The notes beneath the pieces were generated by a model. The model was not told the origin of the DNA and did not search any database. It saw only the letters and a program-made list of their open reading frames with translations. A stretch of 64,000 nt of DNA, taken from contig NZ_JAJAQH010000006.1 in NCBI RefSeq assembly GCF_020523625.1, positions 248,001 to 312,000 on the forward strand, given 5' to 3'. Every line of letters begins with the position of its first letter. Position 1 is the stretch's first letter. The position numbers were made by a program, and so were the translations under genes. This document shows positions 1 to 8,536 of this stretch, piece after piece. The stretch is from Methylovorus menthalis (lineage in GTDB: Bacteria; Pseudomonadota; Gammaproteobacteria; Burkholderiales; Methylophilaceae).

Positions 1-64
1 CTACGCAGTCGGTACAGACGTTTTTACTACGGAAAAGAAAAAGGCCACCGAGGTGGTGGCCTAA
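1..64 (+). CDS. Tyrosine integrase, 3' end only (gene begins before the window)
   Basis: The reading frame entering the window ends with TDVFTTEKKKATEVVA and a stop at 62-64. These 16 residues, and the DNA coding for them, are identical to the end of the integrase that stops at 12939. An 81-base perfect repeat (17-97 against 12892-12972) covers this tail, the overlapping hairpin and the first part of the tRNA-Arg 3' sequence. I infer that a second, related integrase lies just upstream of the window and belongs to another element inserted at the same tRNA. Only the last 20 codons are visible, so whether that gene is intact cannot be judged. Confidence 0.7.
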   Translation, partial: YAVGTDVFTTEKKKATEVVA

Positions 65-120
65 TTCCTTGATGTATGGTGCGCCCGAAGAGATTCGTAC
101 TCCTGACCCCCTTGGTTCGC
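42..120. repeat. att-like copy A: hairpin plus degenerate tRNA-Arg 3' half
   Basis: An 8-bp hairpin (42-49 with 55-62) is followed by the complement of a tRNA-Arg 3' end starting at the CCA (78-80). The match to the real tRNA at 12952-13028 runs to about 118, through the T arm and the 3' side of the anticodon arm. It has one substitution (98), one extra C (near 110) and one more change at the end (120), after which the sequences diverge. This is what a tRNA-targeted integration leaves at the distal end of an element. It is not a functional tRNA. Confidence 0.8.
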
Positions 121-369
121 AGGTTATATTTGATAGTAAGTATTTGACTTAATGACAAATTTCCATAACGTTCCTCTATACTGTGCTGCTTTGCTCACTT
201 GTGTTCCCCGATTTCCACAAATCTCCCCAATGCCGAGAAAAAATAAGACATACCTCTCATATGCAAAAAACTGTATTACTTAGTTTTGTTAGTGGATATT
301 TGTTCATATGAACTTTTCATCAGAATTTTTTTAGTGAATTGGAGCGCTGAGGGTGCCTGAATGGGCTTA

Positions 370-561
370 TCACGAAATTTCGACAATTAAGCGATCAATT
401 TTCGAAGTGACTACTACACCATTATCCCCATCGGATTGATTCGCCCCTTCTACGGCTACGCCTATAAAGAGTTTATTGTTATCAAAATCAGGACCCCCGC
501 TGTATCCGTTGCTTTCAAGCTTAATGTAGCGATTTGTAAAATATTTAATAAATTCAAGTAA
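370..561 (-). pseudogene. C-terminal fragment of a trypsin-like serine peptidase
   Basis: An open frame on the minus strand from about 561 to the stop at 370-372 encodes roughly 63 residues. It contains ESNGYSGGPDFD, which matches the GxSGGP active-site signature of chymotrypsin-fold peptidases, followed by a hydrophobic strand (KLFIGVAVEG) as expected after the catalytic serine. The upstream part that would hold the His and Asp of the triad is missing, and a stop lies at 562-564. I see no start codon or ribosome site. It is best read as the 3' remnant of a peptidase gene cut by island rearrangement. Confidence 0.6.
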
Positions 562-1020
562 TTAAAATTCAGCGAGGATGACTAGATGTAAATAATAAAT
601 TGTATTATCATGATAATGATTCCTATTAACATTAATGGGTTGTGTATAGGTCGCCTGAATTAATGGGTAATTACAGGAGGGGCGCGGACTCAGAATTTTT
701 TTAGACTTGGTGGCTGGGGCCATACATAAAGATTAGCAGGGGATATCTATTTGTGAGCGAGCAAGTTATGCGCAAATAGAGATGAGATTTTAAAGAAAAT
801 TGAGTGACAATCAATGCAAAGTTATCTTGCATTTATAGTGTCGGATAAGTTTGTGAATAAGTTTGGGTTTTTTTAAAGGCAATCAGATTATATGCATAGC
901 TAATAATTACTAGTTATGGCGGATATTATTAAGAAAAGAGTAAATAAAAAATATTTAAATAATAAATGTTAACGCAAGATTTTGCTAAATTTTTGTAAAA
1001 AAATAAGGGGTTGAGAAGGT
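562..1020. other. AT-rich non-coding stretch upstream of the RHS gene
   Basis: I find no convincing gene here on either strand. The stretch includes a perfect 14-base palindrome at 604-617 (ATTATCATGATAAT) that resembles a Fur-type operator, and long A/T tracts just before the RHS start. The ribosome site for the RHS gene, GAGAAGG, lies at about 1012-1018. Promoter assignment is not possible by eye because near-matches to the minus 10 box are too common in such AT-rich DNA. Confidence 0.4.
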
Positions 1021-4000
1021 ATGGGCAAGGCTATTTTATTTTTTATGCTTCAAATTCTGCTTTCTATTAAAGTCGTATATGGAGTTGAGACAAGTCAGGA
1101 TCGTGATTATCGGCAACCACATAGTGATAGGGGGCTTTGGGGACAGGTGGATAAGGTTGATCCATATAACGGAAATCTTATTGTTACTCATACGGATATT
1201 AATATACCGGGTAACGGTGGTTTGGATATAAGTATAAAGCGGATATATAACTTTGCCGCGACCTCTGCCGCATTGACTGCGACTTATGCAAGGTCATATA
1301 AATGGACTGCCCTTGGTCCTGGATGGTCTTTGCGAGCTGCTCCCAGATTAGTTTTTGATAATGTATTTGATATTCAAAATGATAAAGCAAATTATATTTC
1401 CAATTCATTTAAACAATTATGTGGTACAGAGGCAATGGGGCTGGATGCGCATGATCAGATAACCCTTGAGCAGCCCGATGGAAGTGATGAGGTGGTGTTT
1501 TTTGAAGCTGGACATGGAGTTACAAAAAATAATTGGAAAGTAACTTGTGAATCTAATATTGTTACAGCATATTCCCCTGACGGAGTAAAGTTTGAATTCG
1601 GAAATATTTCCAATAGTAAAATTGGTAAATACTCCTTACAGATGTTGGCTCCAGCGCCAGGTCCAGGTACTGGCGGAGTTACGGTCATTGGTAACACTCG
1701 AACCGTAAGTTATCTTGATGCTATAAAAGCAACTAATCCAAATGGAGAATGGATAAGTTACGGTTACACGATGTATGGTACCCCCATCGCTATCTCTATA
1801 CCATCGAATAATAATGGACGAATATTATTCGGAGCGGATGATGATAAATCGACAGAAAAACCATCTTCTTTGCTCACCAGTATAACGGCAAGCGATGGTC
1901 GCAATGTCGCATTGGTCTACAATATGTCAACCGGGAAATTATCTTCAATTAATGATGGTGCTGGGCTTATTTGGACATATGAGTACATTTCAGCGGATTC
2001 GAACACATCTTATACCTTGTCAAAAGTTACCCGCCCTGATGGAGAGAAATGGGAGTATACGTATGTCCCAGGTGCGTTTAGATACGGTACTCAGGACATG
2101 ATAAAACCAGTCTACACATATATAAATAGTTATCCAACGGCGACTCCAGGAACTCGAAGATTGTCGAGTATTAAATATCCTCATGGTGGGGTAATAAATT
2201 ACACCTATAATTATTTGGATTTACAAGCTAATGGTAATTCAACGGCTTATTATTTAAGGGTTGAGCGCGTTGCATCGCGTACTTTTTCAAATGGCTATCA
2301 GTGGTTATATTCATACAATCGTGGCGGAACTGGCGCATACGATATCACAACTATTAATGGTCCAGAAGGAGTGGAGATATATAAATATATAGGTGCTGGA
2401 TATGCTATTTCGACAACTGGTTTACTTTGGCAGAATAATGCGTGGAGAGTTGGTAGTTTAGTTGAGCATGAGTATGCTAATGGTGCGCGAGAATATTATG
2501 TGTGGCAACGTCGAGAAATATTTCCTTATCGACGTCATTTGAAAGAGCTGGGTATGGTTTGGGATGAAAAGATATGGTTCCCTGACATGCAGAAGAGAAC
2601 AGTTGAGCGAGACGGAGCGACCTACACGACGGAGTATTCGAACTACGATGCGTATGGAAATCCAGGCACGATTGTTGAGACTGGATTGAATGGCGGTAAC
2701 CGCACTACCACGAGAACGTATCTGAACGATACGGGGAAGTGGATCATCGGTCGGTTAAAAGATGAGAGCTTCACAGGTAGTTCAACCACGCGTACGTTTG
2801 ATGCGAATGGTAATCTGACCAATATCACTAAAGAAGGTGTCTCGACTAGCTACACCTATGATTCTGCAGGTAATGTTGCTACAGCAACGATGCCAAGGGG
2901 ATTGGTGTATAGCTTCTCAAATTACAAACGTGGCATTCCTCAAACGGAGAATCAGCCAGAGGGTGTCAACATCACTCGTGTGGTAGATGCTGCTGGAAAT
3001 ATCACATCGGAAACCAACGGTGCCGGTAAGACGACCACTTATACGTATGACGGACTGAACCGTGTCACCTCAGTGACGACCCCTTTAGGTAACCCGAAGA
3101 CAACTACCTATACAGCGACCTCAAAAACGACTACCCGTGGCAGTTTGATTGAGACAACACAGTATGATCCGTTTGGGCGAGTTGCGAGTATCACCTTAGG
3201 TGGTATTACGACAAGTTACGCCTATGATGCGCTGGGTCGCCGTACATTTGAGTCTAATCCTGGTGCGACAATTGGTACAACTTACCAATACGATGCCTTA
3301 AATCGCGTTACCAAGATTATAAATGCCGATAACACCTTCCAGACGCATGCTTATGGTGCTGGCACCAAAACCGTTACTGACGAACGTAACAATGCCACCA
3401 CTTATGCCTATAGGGCCTATGGTGACCCAGATAAACAATACCTGATGGGAGTCACAACCCCAATCTCCTCCGCGAGTGTGACGTTGGCGCGCAACAGCAA
3501 AGATCTGATTACATCAGCGACCCAGGGTGGTCTTACCCGGACCTATGGCTATGACAGCCGTTATTACCTCACGACAGTGGTTAACCCTGAAACCGGCACT
3601 ACCACATATGGGCGTGATGCTGCTGGCAATATGACGTCGCTGACGGTGGGTAGCTCTGGCACAACCAGCTATACCTATGATGGGCGTAATCGCTTGAGTG
3701 TTGTAACGTACCCCAATCCATTAACCACTCCCACAGTGACGCATACTTACACACTGACGGATAAACCTTTAAGCGTGAGCTCGTCCGCAGCGACCAAAGG
3801 TTTTATCTATGATGACAATGGAAATCTGAAAAAGGAAACGCTGACAGTCGATAGCATTCCATTTGTGACGGAATACATTTACAACGCAAATGATCAGATT
3901 GCATCAATGATTTACCCTCGCTCTGGTCAGCAGGTTAACTATGTTCCTGATGTGCTGGGTCGTCCAACGCAGGTTTCTGGCTATATCAGTGCGGTGACTT

Positions 4001-4671
4001 ACTGGCCGTCCGGACTAATGAAGCAGATTAACTATGCAAATGGCGTAGTGACCAACTATGAGCAGCAAGCCCGGCTGTGGCCATCGACATTTACAACGAA
4101 GAAAGGGGCAGTTGCATACTCCGACAGTTCATATACGTATGATGAAGTGGGTAATTTAAAAGCGATTGTAGATAGTGCGGATACGAGTTTTAACGTGGCT
4201 TTGGACTATGACAATCTGAATCGAGTCGTGAGTCATACCAATCCGATATTCATCTCAACAATCGCTTACGATGGCGCTGGCAATATTCTTAATCGAACAT
4301 ATTCAGGGGTTTCTTCTAACTACAACTATGACTCATACAATCGCCTGGCAAGTATCACAGGCTATTTACCAACAACCTATGCATACGATGCCTATGGGAA
4401 TATCGCGGCTGGGACAGGTAACACATATAGCTATGATGATGCTTCGAATCTGGCATGTATTAACTGCTCAGATACGGCCAATAAAATCCAGTATGGGTAT
4501 GACGGAAGTAAGAGTCGGGTCACGGTCATTAAGGCCGGTGTGAAGAGCTATGAAGTCTATGGGGCACAGGGAACCCAGTTAGTTGAGTACACACCTAGCC
4601 AGTCTCAAAAGCTGATTGAATATATTTACCTAGGTGGTAAGCGTGTGGCTCAAAGGGTTACTACTCAGTAA
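1021..4671 (+). CDS. Secreted RHS/YD-repeat protein, core truncated at its C-terminus
   Basis: This 1216-residue protein starts with a hydrophobic signal-like segment (about residues 3-21). It contains many YD-type repeats of the YDAxGN / YTYDxxGN form from about residue 545 to the end, typical of RHS shell proteins that enclose and deliver a C-terminal toxin. It ends at YLGGKRVAQRVTTQ, exactly where RHS proteins normally run on into the YYHxDxxGxP segment and the core motif. That continuation is in the next gene, 11 bases downstream. So the shell and the toxin-bearing tail are separate proteins here. Either the gene was split by a rearrangement, or the two parts are exported separately and assemble afterwards. 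Confidence 0.85.
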   Translation: MGKAILFFMLQILLSIKVVYGVETSQDRDYRQPHSDRGLWGQVDKVDPYNGNLIVTHTDINIPGNGGLDISIKRIYNFAATSAALTATYARSYKWTALGPGWSLRAAPRLVFDNVFDIQNDKANYISNSFKQLCGTEAMGLDAHDQITLEQPDGSDEVVFFEAGHGVTKNNWKVTCESNIVTAYSPDGVKFEFGNISNSKIGKYSLQMLAPAPGPGTGGVTVIGNTRTVSYLDAIKATNPNGEWISYGYTMYGTPIAISIPSNNNGRILFGADDDKSTEKPSSLLTSITASDGRNVALVYNMSTGKLSSINDGAGLIWTYEYISADSNTSYTLSKVTRPDGEKWEYTYVPGAFRYGTQDMIKPVYTYINSYPTATPGTRRLSSIKYPHGGVINYTYNYLDLQANGNSTAYYLRVERVASRTFSNGYQWLYSYNRGGTGAYDITTINGPEGVEIYKYIGAGYAISTTGLLWQNNAWRVGSLVEHEYANGAREYYVWQRREIFPYRRHLKELGMVWDEKIWFPDMQKRTVERDGATYTTEYSNYDAYGNPGTIVETGLNGGNRTTTRTYLNDTGKWIIGRLKDESFTGSSTTRTFDANGNLTNITKEGVSTSYTYDSAGNVATATMPRGLVYSFSNYKRGIPQTENQPEGVNITRVVDAAGNITSETNGAGKTTTYTYDGLNRVTSVTTPLGNPKTTTYTATSKTTTRGSLIETTQYDPFGRVASITLGGITTSYAYDALGRRTFESNPGATIGTTYQYDALNRVTKIINADNTFQTHAYGAGTKTVTDERNNATTYAYRAYGDPDKQYLMGVTTPISSASVTLARNSKDLITSATQGGLTRTYGYDSRYYLTTVVNPETGTTTYGRDAAGNMTSLTVGSSGTTSYTYDGRNRLSVVTYPNPLTTPTVTHTYTLTDKPLSVSSSAATKGFIYDDNGNLKKETLTVDSIPFVTEYIYNANDQIASMIYPRSGQQVNYVPDVLGRPTQVSGYISAVTYWPSGLMKQINYANGVVTNYEQQARLWPSTFTTKKGAVAYSDSSYTYDEVGNLKAIVDSADTSFNVALDYDNLNRVVSHTNPIFISTIAYDGAGNILNRTYSGVSSNYNYDSYNRLASITGYLPTTYAYDAYGNIAAGTGNTYSYDDASNLACINCSDTANKIQYGYDGSKSRVTVIKAGVKSYEVYGAQGTQLVEYTPSQSQKLIEYIYLGGKRVAQRVTTQ

Positions 4672-4682
4672 AACAACGAAAA

Positions 4683-5702
4683 ATGACAAAAAATAAAATC
4701 AATTTTACTCTGAGGGTTATTGTGATTAACAATTTTATATTACGTTGCATGGCAACGATGGCATTGACGGCTACATGGATATTAAGTATCGGCTTGAGCC
4801 AGGTAGCCCTTGCAAGCACAGAAGTCATTACTTATTACCATAATGACATTTCCGGTACGCCTATGATTGCAACGGACGCTAATGGAAATGGATACTGGAA
4901 AGAAACATATCTTGCCTATGGTATTAAGTTAACGGGTAGTCCCAATGCTTCAAGCAACAAGATTGGCTATGCGGGGAAGCCATATGACAACAATACCAGG
5001 CTCTCATATATGGGAGCCCGGTATTACAGTCCGGATATAGGTCGCTTTATGGCGGTTGATCCGGTTGGGTTTGATCCTGAAAACGTACACAGTTTTAATC
5101 GCTACGCCTATGCAAACAATAATCCATATAAGTATGTGGATCCGGACGGTCACAGTCCGGTAGATGTAGCATTCCTAGTTTATGATTTGGGTAAGTTAGG
5201 TGTGGCAGCTTACACGGGTGTAGGGGTTGGCGCTGCCGCGATTGATGTTGGTTTAAGTGCTGTAGGTGTGTTGAGTCCAATTCCTGGTGTAGGCCAGGGG
5301 TTGAAAGCTGAGCGAGTAGTTGAGCGTGCTGCAGAGGTTGCAAATGTTACTGATAAGGCTATAGATTCAGGAAAGGCAACTGCGGAAGTGATTCCGCAAT
5401 ATGCACGTAATAAATATAGTTCTGTAAGCAAAAGTGAACGTGAAGCAGTATTAAAGAAAGATCCAGTCTGCGTATATTGTGGAGATAAAAAATCTACGAC
5501 GATAGACCATGTCCGGTCACAAAAGCAAGATTGGGTACAGGGCGGCTGGAAAGATACTAAAGAAGCACGCAGTGCTAGAGTTAATAATCCATCAAATCTT
5601 TCTGGTGCTTGTGTGTCCTGTAACTCAGGTAAAGGCAGCAAGGAGTTGGGAACTCAATGGATTTCCCCTATTGAACGAAATAAAAATGGAATGGGTTATT
5701 GA
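4683..5702 (+). CDS. RHS core tail with own signal peptide and C-terminal HNH nuclease toxin domain
   Basis: The 339-residue protein opens with a signal-like hydrophobic segment (about residues 23-45, ending near ALAS). It then carries the RHS core end: YYHNDISGTP, ARYYSPDIGRF, DPVGF and NNPYKYVDPDGHSP (to about residue 158). A glycine/alanine-rich hydrophobic linker follows. The last 90 residues look like an HNH endonuclease with zinc-binding cysteines: CVYCG, then TIDHV, then NPSNLSGACVSCNSGKGS. In this class of polymorphic toxins the part after DPxG is the variable effector. The gene that follows after 6 bases is the likely immunity partner. The unusual point is the separate signal peptide on a tail that is normally fused to the shell. 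Confidence 0.8.
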   Translation: MTKNKINFTLRVIVINNFILRCMATMALTATWILSIGLSQVALASTEVITYYHNDISGTPMIATDANGNGYWKETYLAYGIKLTGSPNASSNKIGYAGKPYDNNTRLSYMGARYYSPDIGRFMAVDPVGFDPENVHSFNRYAYANNNPYKYVDPDGHSPVDVAFLVYDLGKLGVAAYTGVGVGAAAIDVGLSAVGVLSPIPGVGQGLKAERVVERAAEVANVTDKAIDSGKATAEVIPQYARNKYSSVSKSEREAVLKKDPVCVYCGDKKSTTIDHVRSQKQDWVQGGWKDTKEARSARVNNPSNLSGACVSCNSGKGSKELGTQWISPIERNKNGMGY

Positions 5703-5708
5703 TTTATT

Positions 5709-6233
5709 ATGATTATTGATCACTATTTTAAGAAATTCGGTAGCCCAAGTAGAGAAGCAGAGTTCTCTACTCAAAAGAACAGTATTAAGGTATTAAAATG
5801 GGATCAAGATAAAACTGGTGAAGGTGTGGCTATCTATGCTACAGAAGGGGCATCAAATATCCATGGGGATGAAAATAACGGATGTGAGTTTTTCTTAGGG
5901 ATTGCACCAGAGGTTGACGATGTTGTTGATGCTATTGCTGAAGCTGCTTTGCATGGTAATGGGACTTTATTAATACCCAATAGCGGAGATTCGATAAACT
6001 TAAGCTATCCATTATGGGTGGGAACAGAAGCACATAGTTTTATGTTTACCAATGGTGATGAGATTATCGAGCCAATTAACATAGTAAACAAAAAAATAAT
6101 ATTCATTCAACTGGTTCCAATTTTTGAATCAGAATTGAAATACAAAAATGACCATAGTGAAATAGATTTATGGAAGAGGTTTGAAGCTTTAGAAGTGGCT
6201 TATTGGAATGCAAAACGTAAGCAGGCGTTCTAG
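5709..6233 (+). CDS. Probable SUFU-like immunity protein for the HNH toxin
   Basis: This 174-residue soluble protein starts 6 bases after the toxin stop, so the two are probably cotranscribed and translationally coupled; no strong ribosome site is visible. The pattern GDSINLSYPLW, followed by a beta-rich stretch and IIFIQLVPIFESEL near residues 130-145, resembles suppressor-of-fused (SUFU) domain proteins. That family is a known immunity group for bacterial polymorphic toxins with nuclease tips. The position directly behind a toxin tip supports immunity on its own; the family assignment is by eye and less certain. The protein is acidic and has no signal peptide, as expected for a protector acting in the cytoplasm. 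Confidence 0.65.
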   Translation: MIIDHYFKKFGSPSREAEFSTQKNSIKVLKWDQDKTGEGVAIYATEGASNIHGDENNGCEFFLGIAPEVDDVVDAIAEAALHGNGTLLIPNSGDSINLSYPLWVGTEAHSFMFTNGDEIIEPINIVNKKIIFIQLVPIFESELKYKNDHSEIDLWKRFEALEVAYWNAKRKQAF

Positions 6234-6371
6234 CTAAATCATCGTATAAAAAATACTGAAGCATGACCTTGATTTTGAAGGTTAGGGTTGTATCCTTCGA
6301 TCCTCTTGACGATGAAATTAAAGCTGTTTCGAAAATGAAACCATAAAGAAATTTTTAATGAGGAAAGAAAT

Positions 6372-6449
6372 ATGAGTTGTAATGTTAAATTAATAAACGA
6401 TATTTGGATCGTGCCTCTGAATAGTGCTCACAATACATTTTCTTCCTAG
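6372..6449 (+). CDS. Possible 25-residue small protein, unrecognised
   Basis: An ATG at 6372 with an upstream AGGA-rich ribosome site (about 6361-6364) opens a 25-codon frame beginning MSCNVKLINDIW and ending at 6447-6449. It lies in a 530-base stretch between the immunity gene and att copy B that otherwise holds no gene. It may be the start of a gene whose remainder has been deleted, or chance. Nothing in the sequence points to a function. Confidence 0.2.
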   Translation: MSCNVKLINDIWIVPLNSAHNTFSS

Positions 6450-6485
6450 GAGGCGTGGGAAGAAAAAATCTTTCCCCAAATTAAA

Positions 6486-6570
6486 AAGGGCTAGAAGCAT
6501 ATACTTCTAGCCCTTCAAGTATGGTGCGCCCGAAGAGACTCGAATTCCTGCCCCCTTGATTCATAGGACG
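6486..6570. repeat. att-like copy B: 12-bp hairpin plus degenerate tRNA-Arg 3' half
   Basis: A perfect 12-bp inverted repeat (6486-6497 with 6504-6515) is followed by a copy of the tRNA-Arg 3' half starting at 6522. It is less well preserved than copy A, with several substitutions after the first 18 bases, and fades around 6570. Read on the minus strand, the hairpin is followed by a T run, so it has the form of an intrinsic terminator downstream of the tRNA remnant. The hairpin sequence differs from those in copies A and C although the layout is the same. It therefore came from a related but distinct element. Confidence 0.75.
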
Positions 6571-6763
6571 AAACTCAATTCAAAGCACATTAACAAACAG
6601 TCACTTACGACGTCTGCGAATTCAATATTTAACTACATTTAGTGTGATTGTTAGCAAATTCAGTATCGTTTTGTTACGATTTCCCTACAAAAGCAGGTAA
6701 GGTTGTGTTTGGGTAGTTCAATAAAATTGCTCTGAGAAAATCGGTAGCAAAATAGGGGAGCGT

Positions 6764-8500
6764 ATGTACACAAAGATTACGGCGGATATTGCCCAAAGCT
6801 ATTACCAGCAGAACTTCCCCAATGATGGCCAGCGCTTTGTAGCTTGGTATGTACGCAATATTCACGGTCAAGATTCTAGTCAAGCACGCTATTGCATTAC
6901 AGATGGGGCTGATGACAAGCAGATAGATGCCATCGTAGTGGATGATGACGCACAGGTAGTTTACGTTGTGCAAGGCAAGTTTATAGGCGCTGGTACAGTT
7001 GATGCGTCCCCACTACGGGAGGTCCTGTCGTCATGGATACAACTAAAAGATTTGTCTGCACTACAGGAAAACGCCAACGTCAGACTAAAGCAACGGCTAA
7101 TGGATTTATCAGCAGCGCTCGAAGATGGATATGACATTCATTTCGAACTGATCACCACTGGTGAACTAACCGAAGCTGCACGCAGTGACTTAGCGGTCTT
7201 CCAAAGGGAAATGGCCGAAGCTGACGATCTCCCATCAACGTTGACTTTAATCGATACCGATGAGTTACAGCGTCGATATGAAATGGCACTGGAAAAAGAA
7301 AATCCTTACCTAAAGCATCGACTCACGTTGGCTCCAGGAAAATTTATGAATATGGAGATTGCTGGTACGGCTGTGGTCGTGGCAGCAATTCCATTGAAGG
7401 ATTGCTTAGCATTCCCAGGCATCAAAGATGGCGCTTTGTTCCAGAAAAATGTGCGTCAATCTTTAGGGCTGAGCAATAACGTCAATAAGCAAATCAAGGC
7501 GACCATTTATGGTGATCGCCATCGAGATTTCTTTTTCTTCCATAATGGGATTACCGCGATTTGCTCGCGCCTTGAGTTAAACGGTAACGAGCTTAATCTG
7601 CAAGGGCTGAGTGTGGTCAATGGCTGTCAGTCACTGACTACAATTTTGTCCTGTAGTGAAAAGGTGAAGAAACTAGACGACACCTTCGTGATGTTTCGCT
7701 TCTATGAAATCCCCCAGCATGACCGTGCAGACCGGATCAGCATCTCGACCAATTCTCAATCTACGGTTAAACCGCGCGACCTGCGTAGTAACGACAAACG
7801 GGTGCTGGCTCTTAAAAAGACTTTCGAGCAACGCTATCCAAACGGCCAATTTCTCTCCAAGCGTGGTGAACTGGCACAGGCAGGGAAAGAAGCACTTCGA
7901 GTGGTTGATCTCGGAAGCTTAGGCAAGCACCTAATGGCTTGGCATTCGCAGCGCCCAAACATTTCGTACAGCGAAACCAAAATCTTCGACAAGTATTTCG
8001 AGCAGCTATTTAAGCGCGACTACACCCCAGAGCGCATTGCAGCCCTCCATGACTGGATGCATCTGATATACAAAGGCTGGGGTAAAGATAATCCTCATGG
8101 CTTTAACGAAACTCTTTTAGCCATGCGTTCATATGCCCCTTTCCATCACCTTTACGCAGTGTCAATGTGCTTTGCTGTGGCTAGTAAACATATTGACCGA
8201 GTGCCCGTGCCTGATATTGCATGGCAGCAGGCGGAAACAAAAGGCATTGCAGATTGGGTAATTTCCGTAGCAGCAACCGCGCTCAATTTCGCACTGGAGA
8301 CGGCTGCTAATGAACTCCAGCCCGGCGGCAAGGTGTTCAGTCCTGTTAACTGGATTAAGACCAAGACTTGCTTAAGTGGTATTACGAATGCAATACAGAT
8401 GCAGTTAATGATGATGCCAAATATACCTGGGGGGAAAGAAAAACGAGATTCACTGATGTTAGATGCAGAATCGTTCGAGTATCGCTGGCAAGCGGATTGA
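6764..8500 (+). CDS. AIPR-family (abortive phage infection) protein with PD-(D/E)XK-like N-terminus
   Basis: This 578-residue protein has a restriction-fold signature near its N-terminus: QIDAIVVDDD (Asp55) followed by VVQGK (Gln70, Lys72), a D-Q-x-K version of the PD-(D/E)XK active site. From about residue 225 the order RQSLG-N, FFFFHNGITAIC, VVNGCQSLTT, STNSQSTVKPRDLRS and SKRGE is characteristic of the AIPR family, first linked to abortive phage infection. A GGGGAG ribosome site precedes the ATG closely. The gene converges on the ATPase gene with 36 bases between the stops. Its nucleic-acid target is unknown; a defence role is inferred from the family and the neighbours. Confidence 0.8.
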   Translation: MYTKITADIAQSYYQQNFPNDGQRFVAWYVRNIHGQDSSQARYCITDGADDKQIDAIVVDDDAQVVYVVQGKFIGAGTVDASPLREVLSSWIQLKDLSALQENANVRLKQRLMDLSAALEDGYDIHFELITTGELTEAARSDLAVFQREMAEADDLPSTLTLIDTDELQRRYEMALEKENPYLKHRLTLAPGKFMNMEIAGTAVVVAAIPLKDCLAFPGIKDGALFQKNVRQSLGLSNNVNKQIKATIYGDRHRDFFFFHNGITAICSRLELNGNELNLQGLSVVNGCQSLTTILSCSEKVKKLDDTFVMFRFYEIPQHDRADRISISTNSQSTVKPRDLRSNDKRVLALKKTFEQRYPNGQFLSKRGELAQAGKEALRVVDLGSLGKHLMAWHSQRPNISYSETKIFDKYFEQLFKRDYTPERIAALHDWMHLIYKGWGKDNPHGFNETLLAMRSYAPFHHLYAVSMCFAVASKHIDRVPVPDIAWQQAETKGIADWVISVAATALNFALETAANELQPGGKVFSPVNWIKTKTCLSGITNAIQMQLMMMPNIPGGKEKRDSLMLDAESFEYRWQAD

Positions 8501-8536
8501 GGGAACGAATTTGTATGGAAGCATGGTCCGGAACTT

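Larger units (their letters stand above)
65..6520. mobile_element. Genomic island segment 1 (RHS toxin segment) at tRNA-Arg
   Basis: The segment lies between att copies A and B and is clearly more AT-rich than the chromosome after 13 kb. It carries a protease fragment, an RHS gene, a secreted RHS tail with a nuclease domain and a likely immunity gene. No integrase is left inside it, but a hairpin and a tRNA 3' copy remain at its right end, matching the layout of the right end of the next segment. I infer an element that has lost its own recombinase, or a cargo block trapped between two insertions. Confidence 0.6.
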
